A stretch of 64,000 nucleotides of DNA from Aurelia coerulea (GCA_039566865.1 CM076959.1:3021501-3085500); one strand, 5' to 3'. Positions 21,833 to 34,333 are shown, numbered from the stretch's first letter. Made by a program: numbers and translations. The notes: a model not told the origin generated them from the sequence alone.

Positions 21833-22019
21833 GGAGAACAGGGAAATGTGAGCGAAAACGAACACAATTTAATATTGACATCAATTTCTGGCAGATGAAA
21901 TGAGTTTCAAATCGATCTGAGTGTCACCGACCTGAGGTTTCTCAATGAATTTTTTTTTCTATATCTTTCATATGTGGATCAAAAAAGACAATCGAAAATA
22001 CACAAAGCAAAAGAGATGC

Positions 22020-22935
22020 AGTGTGAAATGTCCCATACCTCCATGTGAAAAAAAAAATCCAGGACTTAAATCGCCATTTACAAACGGTACATCAATGGCA
22101 CAAAATAGACGCTAAGGCAGCTAAAGGCAAGTATGGCCTAATGAAGCTAAAAGACCTTAAGACTGGAAGAAAAAGGAAAAACTATACAAGGAAGGTGTGC
22201 CCAATGATGACATGCCAGCATACCGTAGTTTGCCTTAATAATCATCTCTGTCAAGTCCATAAAGTTAAATATCAGCGAATCATTGCTAACTTAAAATCCA
22301 AATCAATCCAAATAATAAGTGGGAGAAAAGGAGGTGGGTGAAACAAACTTCGACATGGAAGAGGATGAAGCAGATTTGAGGCAGACAACGGTGGAATTTC
22401 AAACACTGAGACATTCGTTATGTCTGCATTCATCGATTGGCTGCAGTCAATCGACGGCAGCCACAAGAAGGAAAAAGATGCCAAAAGGCACAGGCCAGAC
22501 GTGTCGTGTCCATAAAACGAACTATAGAAGAAGTGAGTGCCGACGGAAGCGAAGAGAAGTCTGATGATATCCGGTCAGTGTTGGACACAAAGGCAGTATG
22601 TGGGTTGTGGCTGGACGATTTTATGCAAAAAAGGAAGCCCGGAACAGTTAAAACCTATCTCCACTCACTGGTGAGTTTTGTAAAGTTTTTGACTTGAGTT
22701 GACTCTCTTGTGGATTTGGAAGAAAAAGTTCTAAACATAATGCAAACGAAAATACAACTTTGGCTAAAGAGTCTTAGAGGGCCTCTAAGCAAAAGTGGAA
22801 AAAAAGTAGACGCAAGGAAATTGGCACAACCAGATGACTTCCTTAAATTCGATGAGGCTACGTGCCTGCAAGAGGCTGTGCGGGTCCTTGATCGTTTCTC
22901 TGCCTCAAACATCCACCATTTCCATGTCTGAATGC
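22020..22935 (+). pseudogene. Relic of a zinc-finger plus recombinase-like (core-binding) gene
   Basis: Frame pieces in order: a C2H2-type finger (CPIPPC, then after a run of ten A the frame IQDLNRHLQTVHQW), KGKYGLMKLKDLKTGRKRKN, a second finger (VCPMMTCQHTVVCLNNHLCQ, then VH), an acidic linker, FIDWLQSIDGSHKKEKDAKR in another frame, then VCGLWLDDFMQKRKPGTVKT and YLHSLVSFVKFLT, and finally LEEKVLNIMQTKIQLWLKSL. The FxxWLxSxDG...KPGTVKTYLxSLxxFxxFL pattern looks like the SAM-like core-binding domain that precedes a tyrosine recombinase catalytic domain in Crypton-like families. No catalytic part is seen. Nine A instead of ten would keep the first finger in frame. Family assignment is tentative. 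Confidence 0.5.
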
Positions 22936-22939
22936 ACTA

Positions 22940-25500
22940 TGGACAGAACCTTTCTGATCTGCGCAGTCTTAGTGGACAATGCATCATGATCGGGGGCCAT
23001 CGCAAATGTCAGTGTTGAAGATCTAGCAAACACCACTTGTGATAGAGATATGCTAAGTTCTAGAATATCCGTAGCAATTCTGCCAACTACGGTGTATCAT
23101 GATACATTGATACACCACCAAGCTGAGATTTTTCTGATACACCGATACAGGCCTTACTGGGAATGGCATGCGATCGCTCTCGCACGCCTTGGCGCACGCC
23201 TCCCTCTTCCTAGACGTGCAATTTGTTGCAAGCCTCGATCTGGTGAAATTAAAGTTTTTTACCGTGTGAGTCCATGATTCACCGGAAACCTTTTCAACTC
23301 AAATAATTTGTCCTTCAATAATCGACTATTTCATCTTGAAAATGTTGAGTGGTTTCCGCTGTTTGAAATTCGTGTATTCAATTTAGTTCATTATCAGCTC
23401 ATTAGAAAGTACTTAAGGTAGCATATAACCATTATGGGAAAAACTTTTATTTGAAGGAATAGACATCTCATTTTCACTTAATTTGTAAGTCTTCCACTTT
23501 AAAAAGATTTTTTCCTAAAAATTTTGCAAATCAATTAATTAGTTACGCTTGAATGATCATGTTTGTAGAAAAATATGGATCGGCTTTTAACAAGGATAAA
23601 ATCTGAACCAGAACCTATCCAGCTATGAAACTTTGCAATTTTGTGCACAATAAGATACTTAAGGGGCTGGACCAAACAAATTATTTGCATGTATTTCGTC
23701 TCTGAAAAAAATGGGAATTTATTAAGGTGGCTAGTTTTATGCAATTGAACAAAATTAAAACTCTTGGTATTACTGCAAAGGATTTACTAGATATGAGGTT
23801 TGAGCTTCAGCCCTTTCACAATATCTTACTCTAAAAGAATACCACATTGCAAGCTTATATATTTTATGGTTCTGTTGCAATCCTTGTTAGAAGCTACTGA
23901 CGGATGCGTATTTTGGCGATTTGAGAAAAATGGCTTTAAACATAAAACTAGTGTCAGATATGAGGTCCCTCCAGTCTAATGGGCTTTAGACCCCAAAAAC
24001 ATTGTCCCTTGTCTCCATCTAAGTGTCCTGAATCCTTTTCTAATGGCCTTCAATCTTTTTCTTCTTTTTTGGCATATTTTTTGGCATTTTCAGCATATCT
24101 TTTAATTGCGCAGCCTCACAGGGAGCAACTTCATGACATTTGCAAGGGCAAGATTTACAGTACACCTTTGCTCCCAGTAACTGTAGTGTAACAGAGATGC
24201 AGTGGCTATCCCAACAAAGTTCTTTGCTGAAAAAAAGGTTGGTCTTTCGGCATATCGGCCATATATGCTGCATTGTCTGAATTTTGGGTTTATCCGTGCA
24301 AGCGTGTCTCCAATAAATTGTCACTGATTTTAAGTCTTTAAAATATTGGTATCATTGCTTCGATTTAGTACAGATATAATATGATCAGCAAGCTTCTTCA
24401 TGCTTGAAAAAGCTACATCACTGTGAGAGGCTGCAATAGTTTCACAACCGTATTATATACTGATTTTGACATTGGCGGAGGCTCGTTGACAATACATGGC
24501 AAAACATCTGCATGTAGCATAGATACCAGGTCCTGGCCACATTCCCTGATACCTACTGTATTGCCGTTGTCACATTGATTTCAAATGACTTTTAACCAGG
24601 AGCTGCATTAAAAATAGTTTTGTCCTCCATCTTTCTCTCAACAAGTCCTTTTCACTTTCAAAGCTTATCAAAAAGAAAGAAGAGGCCTTGCAATCTAAGC
24701 CTATCTAAGCAGGCACCAAAGAGGAATCAAAATGTCTGCTTTGCTATCATAAAAAAACCATCACTTCCTTTGTCACTTCTGGGGGAAGATGACTGAAGAA
24801 ATCAGTCAGATAGCCTGAGTTTCCTGGCTGAAGTTGATGGTTCTTCTGGAGACCTCAGAATAATTGCCTTCCTGTCTGTACTGCTACTGTGTGCGGGCCT
24901 AAGCCAAGCCAATAATTGTGTGTCTATTTCTGTTTACTCCAGCTTATTTCAGGTGCTGGTTACTGTAAGGCAGTCTTCTTCTAGCTCTAGATCTTCTTTG
25001 CACTTTCTTATTGCACTCATCAAACGAAATAAATGATTTGGAAAGAGACCAAGATCGCAAATTTCCATCGATATCGAAGCAAAAGAAATAGGATAACAGA
25101 TAAGTTTCACAACAAGTACAATAACCTCTCTTTGGAGGTGTTATCATTATGAGGCTATATTGCGTCATTGATACAGGGTCTTTTCTGGATGTCTTGGGGG
25201 GATTTCTCCTACCCCTCCACTTTTGATACATCATTTTGGGGGTAAAACGTGGAGATAATTGAGAGATAATTTGAGAACCAATTCAGCACAGATGACAGAG
25301 CATCTTGACACTAAAATATAAAAATCGACTTTTTTTATTTTTTTCGAAATTCTACTGATTATCTGTTACCTTAAATGTCAGAATTCAATATGGAAAATCA
25401 AACAACGATCAAAGTCTTTGATGAGGTCACGATATGTAGCCATAGAACTAGAAGATGAAACTGAGGCACGTTTAATAGTTGTGTGTTGACTCTTGTTTTT
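22940..25500. other. No gene recognised
   Basis: A 2.5-kb stretch with only short frames. Two minus-strand frames have some protein-like character: 24040-24324, with a Cys-rich piece CKSCPCKCHEVAPC, and 24944-25234, basic at its end. Neither has a recognisable domain or clear splice context. Confidence 0.35.
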
Positions 25501-25516
25501 GGACGGTTTTGAGAAA

Positions 25517-28500
25517 ATGGCATCGTTCGCAAAGAAAAAGAAAGGGTCAATGAAGGAATTGAGCACTTTCTTGAAATGGGGCAAAGAGGGTATTATCGGT
25601 CACAAATTGAGACCTTTGAGTCAAAGCAGTATGTGACAAAGGTATGGTGCAAATTGTGTGCCAAGTATCGAGAAGAAATCATCAGCCATCCAACGTGTAA
25701 ATGAGCTGCTGTCATCGTGACTATATTGACATTCTTTTATTCCTTTTTATAGGAAACTAAGGTCCGGGGGGCTGGTAGCCAGTTTCTTACATTTTGGAGC
25801 CATTTTGCTACCACAAGCTCTTACGTGTTGTAATTTGTAATGCCCCCAAGAGGGCTCTGGAATTACTTAGTAAGATCTCAAAACAAGTAAATATAATTTG
25901 CACTGACAATAATGGTGTGAAAACATTTGTGAGTGCGATGTGCTGGGAAAATTAAAACTGCAAATGAGAAAAGTTTCATAGCTTTTTAAATTCATGTAGG
26001 GTTGTTTCTTAACTTTCCAAAAATTGAGCTAACTGTTTCTTACAAAAAAAATACGCGTAGTGACAAAACTGTTTTGTTAACCACGATAAAGGATATCTTA
26101 ACTTCTTGACTTCTACTTAACTGATGGAATGACAACAAAGACTTAATATATTACAAATTCAAGGAAATAAAGTGTTATGAAAACAGTACCAGGAAAGGCC
26201 CCGTAAAGGAGAGCAGTCACTCCTTTTCGTTACCTACTGATCCAGAAATGAGACTTTTAGATATCTTGTAAAGCCTCCTGACGAAAATGAAGCAGCATTA
26301 GCAAATTCTAATTAGTTACATTAAATTGTGTTTAATGTTCAAATGATATGCAAATCTTATTTTAGGTGGATCGTTATCTTACCGGTGAAGCCCATAAAAT
26401 TGCATTAATGTTGGATAATCGCCAACCAGCCGACGAAAGGCTGGACACGACCAGAAGACCAGAAGAACAGTTCAGCCAGACATTCAACAGAAACTGAATG
26501 AATCCAGCCGAGATTTCTTTTTGAAGCTAATGAGAACGGCCTACGAAATGGTACTAACACCGTCCCTGCCCCACAAACATTTTGAGGTGCTTGTTAAATG
26601 CCAGCGTGCAAATGGTATACGGCTTGTCCAAGGCAAAGATAACAGTAATGCCGCTCGAGAATATGTACATTGCATATCAGAAGCAATCAAATAAAAAGTT
26701 GCAGCAATAATTGCTGGCAGCCATTTCATCTATATTTTATCGGGTGGATCCCAAGCTCGAAAGACAAATGACGAGAAGGAACTTGTCCTCGTGAGAACAG
26801 AGCGAAACGGAATTCCAGTTTACTTTGTCGTTTCACTGCAAGAAATGGCCGATCTCGGGGGAACAAATGCCGACTCCATCAAAGCTGCTATCGATGGAAT
26901 CTTTAAAAAAAACAGGCGAAAATGAGGAGCACACAGTGAATGGCCCTGTCCGTCTGTCTGACTACAGAACAAAAGTCGGAAGTTTTTTATAAACCTAGTT
27001 AATTTGACCAAATTTAAACCGTTTCCATTTTGTTGGATTGACCAACAATTAAACGTGTTCTGAAGATAGTTTTAATTTGGGCTCGTTTGGCTTGCAGGTG
27101 TGAGAAGGGTATAAGTAGCCTTTATTTTGTCCCTAGTTGTATTGTTCTTTCCTATTATTGTTGATTTGTGCTTTGTTGTGGTGTTTTAGTCTTTTGTTAG
27201 TTGTATAAATGTGATTGTTGAATTGTAAGTACCATTCGCAATGGGAGCAAGATAACCCCGAGTTCTTTCCCGTTGCAAATGGTACACAGTGTTGATATGT
27301 TTTTTGGTTAGAAATTTTTATGGTGATATAGAAAAAAAAAAAGTCGGAAGTGCAACTGCGGATGGTGCAAATGTCAACATGGGGGTATATTCTGGAGTTT
27401 TAACTCAAATGAAGAGAGAGAGAGAATGGCTGGTGACAATTCACTGTGTCAACCATATACTTGAACTTGCCCTCGAAGATGCAGTAAAACGAGTTGCAGA
27501 ATTTGATGAGGTTGATAGGTTCTACTTAAACGTGTGGACCCTACTATTAAACTCTGGAAAACTGAAATCAGAGATAAAGAAAGCATCACAAAGCCTAAAT
27601 ATTACGCATTATACGATGCCCAAGCTCCTCCATAACTGGCCATCAATCATTGCAGCATTTGAAAATGCTTTGGCTACAAACCAAGGATACCGTCCTGAGA
27701 CACGATCAAAACTGATAGGTTTCTTGAAGAAATTGAAAAGTCACCCTTTCCTCTGTCAAGTTTCTGCCTATTTGGATGTCCTTGAGACTATGAGTCCTCT
27801 CTCTCTCTGGTCTTTGAAAAGGCTGGCTTAATGGCATTCGAAATCCCTCCTGCAATCGAAAAAACAATTGCTGCCATGGAAGAGATTTCTGATGTCACTG
27901 ATGCTACTGATACGTCCTTGAGCACATTTCTTTCCAAGTTTCGCGTGGAGAACAACATTGTCAAAGGCGAATATCCTAAAGCTGGGCATGAGCGACGCCA
28001 GCCAGCTAACCGGGAGTACCTTGGCGTTGAGATGGAGATGACAAACGTCGATGTCAGTTCATTTGAAAGAGCAATCAAAATTAAAGGAAAGGCTGCCGAC
28101 ATCATATGCCCCTTGATTCAAAACCGTTTTCCGTCGTATGACCAAGAAATCTTTCAGGCAACAGCCTGGCTAGACCCCAAAATTTGGGATCACAGCGACA
28201 AATCTTTCGGCAAAGTGGAGATCAACCAGCTCTGTGATATGTTCAATGAGCCACTGTTAGCTGCTGGTTTTGAAAGAGGAAGAGTTTTTCAGGAATGGCG
28301 CTCATTGAAGACTACCCAAAAGTCTTTCTATGCTAACATGGAATCACGTCAGCTGTGGCAGAAAATCTTAAGTTGCAGACGCAAGGAATTTCTAAATTTG
28401 TCTCTACTGGTTGAACTTGCTCTCTGCATTTCAGCCTCCACTTCCACAGTAGAACGAGCCTTCAGTATCCTGACCCTAATCCTGTCCCATCATCGCTTAA

Positions 28501-28793
28501 GTATGTCTCATAACATGATGCAACGTTGCATCATGATTTCTGCAAATGATCCCAACTTGTCTAACACAGAACGGTTGCTTTTGCCAATCCAGGGAATAAC
28601 GAAGCAGAAACATCAACAAAAGAAGTGCCTGAGCGTGAAATCCCAGAAAATGCAAGCAGCGAAACATCCACAGACACATCAGGAGAGGATAGCAGATCAG
28701 AAAGCTCTGATCACAATCTTGAATTTGCTGTTGTTGACATTTAAAAAGTCTGCCCACGCTTTTCTAGGAACCTTGCCAGACGATTCTTGTTAG
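25517..28793 (+). pseudogene. hAT transposase relic, ZNF862-like
   Basis: ATG at 25517 opens MASFAKKKKGS, KWGKEGIIGHKL, then (shifted) TFESKQYVTKVWCKLCAKYR, a BED-like finger, and HPTCK followed by TGA. After about 660 bp it resumes at 26370 with VDRYLTGEAHKIAL, LMRTAYEMVLTPSLPHKHFE, KELVLVRTERNGIPVYFVVS. A retroposon follows (26984-27338), then SATADGANVNMGVYSGVLTQ, TIHCVNHILELALEDAV, LLHNWPSIIAAFENALAT, and from 27831 a long open frame. That frame ends with the hAT dimerisation domain (ALCISASTSTVERAFSILTL) and HRLSMSHNMMQRCI. Order and motifs match the vertebrate/invertebrate ZNF862-like hAT family. At least two frameshifts and three stops inactivate it. The tail after 28590 is low-complexity and may be non-homologous. 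Confidence 0.85.
26984..27338 (+). mobile_element. 355-bp retroposon inside the hAT relic, 13-bp target duplication
   Basis: AAAAGTCGGAAGT occurs at 26971-26983 and again at 27339-27351. The insert ends in an A-run and starts TTTTTTATAAACC. Removing it with one repeat copy restores the hAT reading frame (DYRTKVGS then ATADGANV). The 3' half carries a hairpin: GTACCATTCGCAATGGGA at 27230-27247 pairs with CCCGTTGCAAATGGTAC at 27267-27284. No tRNA-like A/B boxes were recognised. It is a SINE or a 5'-truncated LINE tail. Confidence 0.75.
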
Positions 28794-29684
28794 TTTGTTC
28801 ACTAGTTTCTTATATTTAACGCCCTTAATAACATTTCTTGTTACATATTTGGTTCTGTTTAGAAAAAGATGTCAACTTCATAAACTGGTATGTTTACAGG
28901 TTTCTTTTTTCTGCAAAGGAGATCCAGGAAGCTCTTTTGGTCATTGATTTTACTACATTTTCAACTGCACACCATCGCACGCCTGAAATGCTATTTACCA
29001 CACACCTTCCAAAATTTTCCCAGTAAGGCCCGGCCTTTGTTGCAAAATAAACAAAATCCAACTTGAGAAAGGCAACGTAAAAAAATCAGGAAAAGGCGTT
29101 CAAGATTGATTCAATGCAAGGCTAGGCAAATTTTGGTATTACATTGAGCAACTCAGAGTACCAACACTGAGTTAACCAGGAACACATTTCAGAAAAATTT
29201 TAGAATTCAGGAAAGTATGAATTATGCTCTAGTTTTCCAAATTGTTCCTGCTTTCTATTCATAAAATCAAATAGAACAAATTTCATTTCTAAGAATAAGG
29301 GATCATTGCAACAAACAAAAAAACAAACCTTTGAATCAATCAAATTTATTACTTCTTTGATTGTACTGCAACTGCAAGATAGAATACTAAATCTAACTAC
29401 TTTGTTAAATGAACGGAAGGCAGACATTTAAATTCTTGCTAAACTATATTCATCCAGCAACACAAAGAGTAAGCACAGTTCAAAGAGTGTGGCAGATGCT
29501 TTAGTTTGGTGTTCTTGAGTCAATAATAAACCAGCCTTCTCTTGAAGCCTAACAAAGCTTTCTCCAAAAATGATATCCCAGTCTTTTTAATAACCAATAT
29601 TAATACTGATATGGATACCTACAACTTGGTCCCAAAATCATAGCATTTTGATATTTGGTAGAATTCTGATAAATGGTTAATATG
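28794..29684. other. No gene recognised
   Basis: AT-rich, short frames only. It separates the hAT relic from the large foldback element. Confidence 0.4.
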
Positions 29685-30169
29685 TATGGCGCGCCATAGC
29701 GGCCAAAATCATAAATTTTCATGCTGCGTAGTTAGCGATTTTTGTAGATCAAACTTTCATTTTTGTCGATCAAACTTTCGCAGCAAAAAATTTGTGTCAC
29801 ACAAAAACACATTCAAAAAATTTGTGCTACACTAAAAGCACATTCAACAAATTTGTGTTACACAAAAAACACATTTCAAAATTTTGTGTCACGCAAAATT
29901 ATCAGATTGATTCTCTCATCCGGGGGTTACCTCCCCCGGAGGTTATCTCAACCGGGGTGTTACCTCCCACGATGTATTTTCAAGCCGGAGGTTATGCTCT
30001 GTTAAATACCATAAACAAGCAGAGGCATTTGTATGGAGTCAGGTGCTGGACAAATTGGGTGACTTCACTTCGTGGAGTCGAATTGCAGATCGGGGAGGCA
30101 GGATTCATAGATCGTTGGGGCATTCCCCTCTTCGTCGAGTCGCTTTTGACTTCGTCTCGGCAGTCTACT

Positions 30170-30345
30170 CTTCGTCGAGGGGGTGGAGCAAGTCTTTTCG
30201 TCGAGGCACTTTGCTTGACATGACTCTTCGTCGCGGCGCTGCGATTGACATGACTCTTCGTCGAGGCAGGCGCTTTGAATGATATGACTCTTCGTCGAGG
30301 CGCTTCGCTTCACATGACTCTTCGTCGAGGCGCTTTGATTGACTG
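30170..30345. repeat. CTTCGTCGAGG minisatellite (inverted copy at about 32335-32510)
   Basis: About six imperfect units of 30-35 bp carrying GACATGACTCTTCGTCGAGG and GCGCTT. The inverse array lies at 32335-32510. Long frames read through both arrays (for example RLDEESCEAKRLDEES) only because the unit length is close to a multiple of three. I do not treat them as genes. Confidence 0.8.
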
Positions 30346-30909
30346 TATTGCTGCATCATTGACTTAATTTTTATGTGCTCTAAATATAACATTCGAGATC
30401 ATACATTGAAGTTTCAAGAAAGATTTAGAACAATATTGCCCTGTCCTGGGTACAAACGGCTCTTTCAAAAGATTTTCGTAGTCGGACCTAAGGGTAGGGG
30501 AAATAAGTAACAGGAAAATACGAGAAGTTCTGTACTAAAGTTTGAGCCCAGGGGGAGGGGATAGAGGTTTAAATTTATTCATTGTATATTTCGTGATGTC
30601 TGGTATAACGAACAGACATACCATGAAAGCTCTATTTATTGAGCCAGCTTATTTAATTTCAGACACTCCAAAGGGGGCCTTAGAAGAGAGGGGGGGGGGG
30701 GCTTATTTAAAATCTTTGCTCAGAGGGGAGGGGCTATTAGAGAGGGGGCTAAAAAGACCTTTTACGGTATTGTATCCGATTGTTAGTGAGTTGAGTGTTA
30801 GTAAAGAAAAGTAAAACGTTATCAAAACATGCAGAACAATATCATCTTCTTCGAATCTTTTCCTTTAAAGCTTTTTATCCTTCAAGACTCAAGCAACTCT
30901 TATGCGAAT

Positions 30910-31100
30910 TATACGTATTTTTTATAAGAAACCGCTACTTATAAGAAACTCAGACTCTCAGATCGCCAAAAAATTAAGAAACTCTTGCATGTTTTTCTTT
31001 ATTCTCACTTGTTTCCTGTATCATATTATTCGGAAAGTACTCGAGTAAAGTCTAAACATTGTTTTGATTTTGAAATGTTCAGGAGGGCACAGATCTGATA
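30910..31100 (+). repeat. TTTCTTA-rich dispersed repeat, copy 2
   Basis: Shares with copy 1 (12341-12610) the blocks CTTATAAGAAACTCAGACTC, TCACTTGTTTCCTGTAT, GTCTAAACATTG and TTTTGAAATGTTCA. Confidence 0.55.
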
Positions 31101-31636
31101 ATTTAAGAAATACGTGTTTGTATTTTTGGGAGAAACTTTACGGCTAATAATTGTTTATGTTAGCAACTATCAAGAACTATTCAAATCTATCATCTCCACA
31201 GAAATCGCACAATGAAGTGCGTCTAAATATATCTAATTACATCAGCAACTACTGAAACACAACAAGACGCAAATGATAAACAGAATCTGGGAGATTGTTT
31301 GGTATATCATAAAAGCAGGACTCATGGGACCGGACCCACGGGTGTGGGGGTTCTTGGCCAAATTTTGGGTAGGGGTCTGCCGCGAGCATCTTCAAAAGGG
31401 TACCGTTAGCTAGACCAACTTTTACGAAAATGGTACCCTTGGCTAGACCAATTTGACCATTTCCTCGACCAATATTGTCAAATTTTTGTGCCAAATATGA
31501 TATAATGACCGTTCGCTAGACCAATATTGTCAACAATGATACCCTTGGCTAGACCGTTGCTGGCCAGGCAGTCGTTGATTCTGTCTATTCTGTCTATTCT
31601 TGTTGATCATCCATAAAGAACCATCTTTAATCCAGA

Positions 31637-31809
31637 CAGGAACGTAGGAAGCATCTCAGACTTGGTGGAGGGGCACGACACTTCAAGGGCACCTTTTTCA
31701 TTACCCTGAAAGGGCACTTCCTGAAAATAAAAAGGGCACTTCTTTGTTTATTGCAAAATCTTTGGGGGCACGTGCCCCCAGTGGCTTCCCTCCGGTCCCT
31801 ACGTCTCTG
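31637..31809. mobile_element. hAT-type MITE, copy 1, 8-bp target duplication
   Basis: 173 bp. It starts CAGGAACGTAGGAAGC and ends CCCTACGTCTCTG, with target duplication AATCCAGA at 31629-31636 and 31810-31817. CAG...CTG termini with an 8-bp duplication are typical of hAT elements. The interior includes AAGGGCAC repeats and GGGGGCACGTGCCCCC, a palindrome. A second copy is at 44279-44444. Confidence 0.85.
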
Positions 31810-32689
31810 AATCCAGACCAAAAAGGGGAAAGACGAAGAAGAAGCTTTTCTCCCAGTGAGCTTCCTGCAGGTAAACTGTTAAGAAACTTTGAATACTCAA
31901 ATCTGATAGTTTCAAGAAACTTCAATTTCTTAATTTCTTTTAAAAATACTGCTAAACTGGCTGGTTAGCCACTGGGGGAATGGGGGAATGGGAGCCCCCC
32001 CCCCCCACTTTTCTCTATGGTCACTGTTCCACTTCTTCTAAATCCGTTGAGAAAATGTCGAAGGAGGGGTGAGGTAGGTACCTCTAGGGTACCTCTACAG
32101 TTTGATAGACACATAAGAGTGTTTCATGACGGTTAGAAGGGCGTTTCCTGAGTATATGAGTAAAAAGGGCGTTTGCATGATCAGCTGTGTTCCGGTGAAC
32201 CAACGAGGAATTATCCAAATCTCTAAAAATTCGTCTTAAAACTTCAGGGATGTAGGGTCCAAATTTTCTTGTGGAGGCAACTCTGAAGACGCCATTTTAA
32301 ATCTGGAGCATATAAAAATGAAGTGAATGTTGCAGCAATACTGTCAATCAAAGCGCCTCGACGAAGAGCCATGTGAAGCGAAGCGCCTCGACGAAGAGTC
32401 ATATCATTCAAAGCGCCTGCCTCGACGTAGAGTCATGTCAATCGCAGCGCCGCGACGAAAAGACTTGCTCCACTCCCTCGACGAAGAGTAGACTGCCGAG
32501 ACGAAGTCAAAAGCGACTCGACGAAGAGGGGAATGCCCCAACGATCTATGAATCCTGCCTCCCCGATCTGCAATTCGACTCCACGAAGTGAAGTCACCCA
32601 ATTTGTCCAGCACCTGACTCCATACATTTGTGATGGAAATATCCCTTCCTTTCCCCGTCCTTTCCTTCCTTCCTTTCAGTCTTCAAACA

Positions 32690-33229
32690 TGGTTGAAATT
32701 GAGAATGTTGCTTCTGTTCTCACTGAAATTTTTCAAATTTGCCAGCGACTCTTACCAGAGGCTAGATGCTTACTTTCTGGACTTCCCAACGAGCGTATTT
32801 CAAACAGATGCCTGGCCTTTCTTATTGAGCTCATATCGCCATAAAATTCAAAGGCTGACTTCTGAGGGTCAACGAAGGTTTGAGTGCAAGAAGGAATATA
32901 CTGGTACGTCTGGACGGCCAGCTTATCGCATTTCTTATGATCAAGTGGACGGTTTGGTCTCATTTGGATTTACATGGTAGAGAATTGCAGAGCTTTTATG
33001 CGTCTCTGAGAGAACGTTGCGCCGTTGGAGGCAAGATTTTGTTTTTGACGTCCCGTTTTCAGAAATGGAAGATGAAGTACTTGATGATATTGTGGCTGCT
33101 CAATTACAGTCATGTCCATCTATGGGTGAAAGATTGCTTGCTGGTGCTCTGCGATCTGAAGGACTGCGGATTCAAAGGCAAAGGATTCGCGAATCTATCA
33201 TGCGAGTGGATCCTTTGGGTAGAATTTAA
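32690..33229 (+). pseudogene. N-terminal HTH part of an integrase-like DDE transposase
   Basis: Starts MVEIENVASVLTEIFQICQR. After a one-base frameshift near 32835 it continues KIQRLTSEGQRRFECKKEYT, RISYDQVDGLVSFGFTW. An in-frame TAG (32978) follows, then RIAELLCVSERTLRRWRQDF (a helix-turn-helix) and AGALRSEGLRIQRQRIRESI before a stop at 33227. I recognise this as the N-terminal half of an animal family with an integrase (rve-like) catalytic core that usually follows MRVDPEG. The core is missing. Because it lies between the arms of the foldback element, it is the likely remnant of that element's own transposase. Its start overlaps the left arm and the inverse piece recurs at 34345-34440. Confidence 0.6.
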
Positions 33230-33944
33230 TTCAAAGAACCTAATCCAAAGCATTGCATTACAAAAGTATCTGGTCTTCGCTTTGCAGAATGACCCCCTTC
33301 AATCTGCAAAACAAAGACTTTCTTTGTTTTGCAAATTGAGGGGGTTTTGCAAATTTCTTTGTTTTGCAAATTCTGCAAAACGAAGACCAAATATTTTGCA
33401 ATCATTGGCGTTGTTAAAGGGGGGGGGCCAGGGGGATATGGTCCCCCAGTGAGACTTCTTGAGGGGGCGCCAAAATGATCCACAAGGAATTTGAAAAACT
33501 TTGCGATGAATGGACGCGATACATGTAGAGTTTCAGTTCAGGTCGCTTTTGGTAAAGGAACCGACTGTCTTTACATGACAAGAAAAAAACGAAAATGACT
33601 TGAAAAGCTTGAAACGAGACAAAGGATATGCCTCACTAAAATAATTAGTTTCTTGTATCCAGTACGTATTGGAGTTTCTAATTTGTTTAACAATTATAGA
33701 GGAGAGTTTATAAAGAAAAGCAGTTTAATACGTGCATACAAGTTGTTGTTATCTTGTTATCTTTTGCTGTAGGGAATACCAAAAAGGGAGTCAGAAGCAT
33801 AAGAAACTAAACGGTTGAAAACGATGCCTAACGTCACATGTTTCATATTTCAATTCATGAAGAAAACGTTAAGAAACTGATGTGGAAACATTTCATTTGT
33901 TTTTATTCACGGAAATTTTTACCTGGTATTTGGTCACTGTCCCA
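33230..33944. other. No gene; TTTGCAAAAC-rich palindromic stretch and G runs
   Basis: 33290-33410 contains alternating GCAAAACAAAG and CTTTGTTTTGCAAATT motifs that are mutual inverses. 33420-33430 is a G run. The rest is non-coding. Confidence 0.45.
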
Positions 33945-34333
33945 GGTAGGGTACCTGGTATATTCAAGATAAGGGTGCTCAGGTTACTTTTTTGGGCTGG
34001 GTCTAACATTTGGGCAAGGAATATTTTGTTGGTTCAATCATTTGTACAGTTATTTTTTGGGTTTCTGCAGTTCTGGTTTACTTTTCTGAGTCTCAAATAC
34101 GAGAAAGGTAAAGAAATTGCGAAAAATATAATTTACAAACAAGATTAGATTCAAGTAACATTACTAAAACCCAAAAACCTATATATCAAAATGCATTCTG
34201 ATCAGCTATATTCTTCTCTCATGCTAGAAATAATTTGTTGGGTCTATTTTCATGCTAGAAATTATTTTTTGGGTTGATGCGTTCTATCCCTAAGCCTGAG
34301 CACCCCTATCCTGAATATACCTGAGTACCCCCC
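33945..34333. mobile_element. MITE-like element with GGTGCTCAGG inverted ends
   Basis: The left end has CCTGGTATATTCAAGATAAG and GGTGCTCAGG; the right end has the inverse, CCTGAGCACCCCTATCCTGA and ATATACC. The body contains two copies of TCATGCTAGAAATAATTTGTTGGGT-like sequence. No coding capacity. Target duplication not resolved (C run at the right end). Confidence 0.5.

Larger units (their letters stand above)
30033..32624. mobile_element. 2.6-kb foldback element nested in the left arm
   Basis: Begins ATGGAGTCAGGTGCTGGACA and ends with its inverse (GTCCAGCACCTGACTCCATA). It is flanked by CATTTGT at 30026-30032 and 32625-32631. The right arm of the outer element retains the uninterrupted sequence (one CATTTGT), which proves insertion. 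The arms, about 300 bp, are built from a roughly 33-bp minisatellite containing CTTCGTCGAGGCGCTT. The interior, 30371-32310, has no gene. It holds a TTTCTTA repeat (about 30910-31100), repeats of GGCTAGACCAATATTGTCAA (31400-31560), a hAT-type MITE (31637-31809) and G/C runs. Confidence 0.85.

Noticed and set aside
29763..30223. Frames with repeated KICVTQKHIQ / FVLHKKHI
   Set aside because: Arise from TTTGTGT/ACACAAA repeats in the arms of the foldback element and recur antisense at 34477-34780.
30065..30392. Long frames through the CTTCGTCGAGG arrays (RLDEES repeats) on both strands
   Set aside because: Open on both strands in both arms because of the minisatellite unit; low complexity and no gene context.
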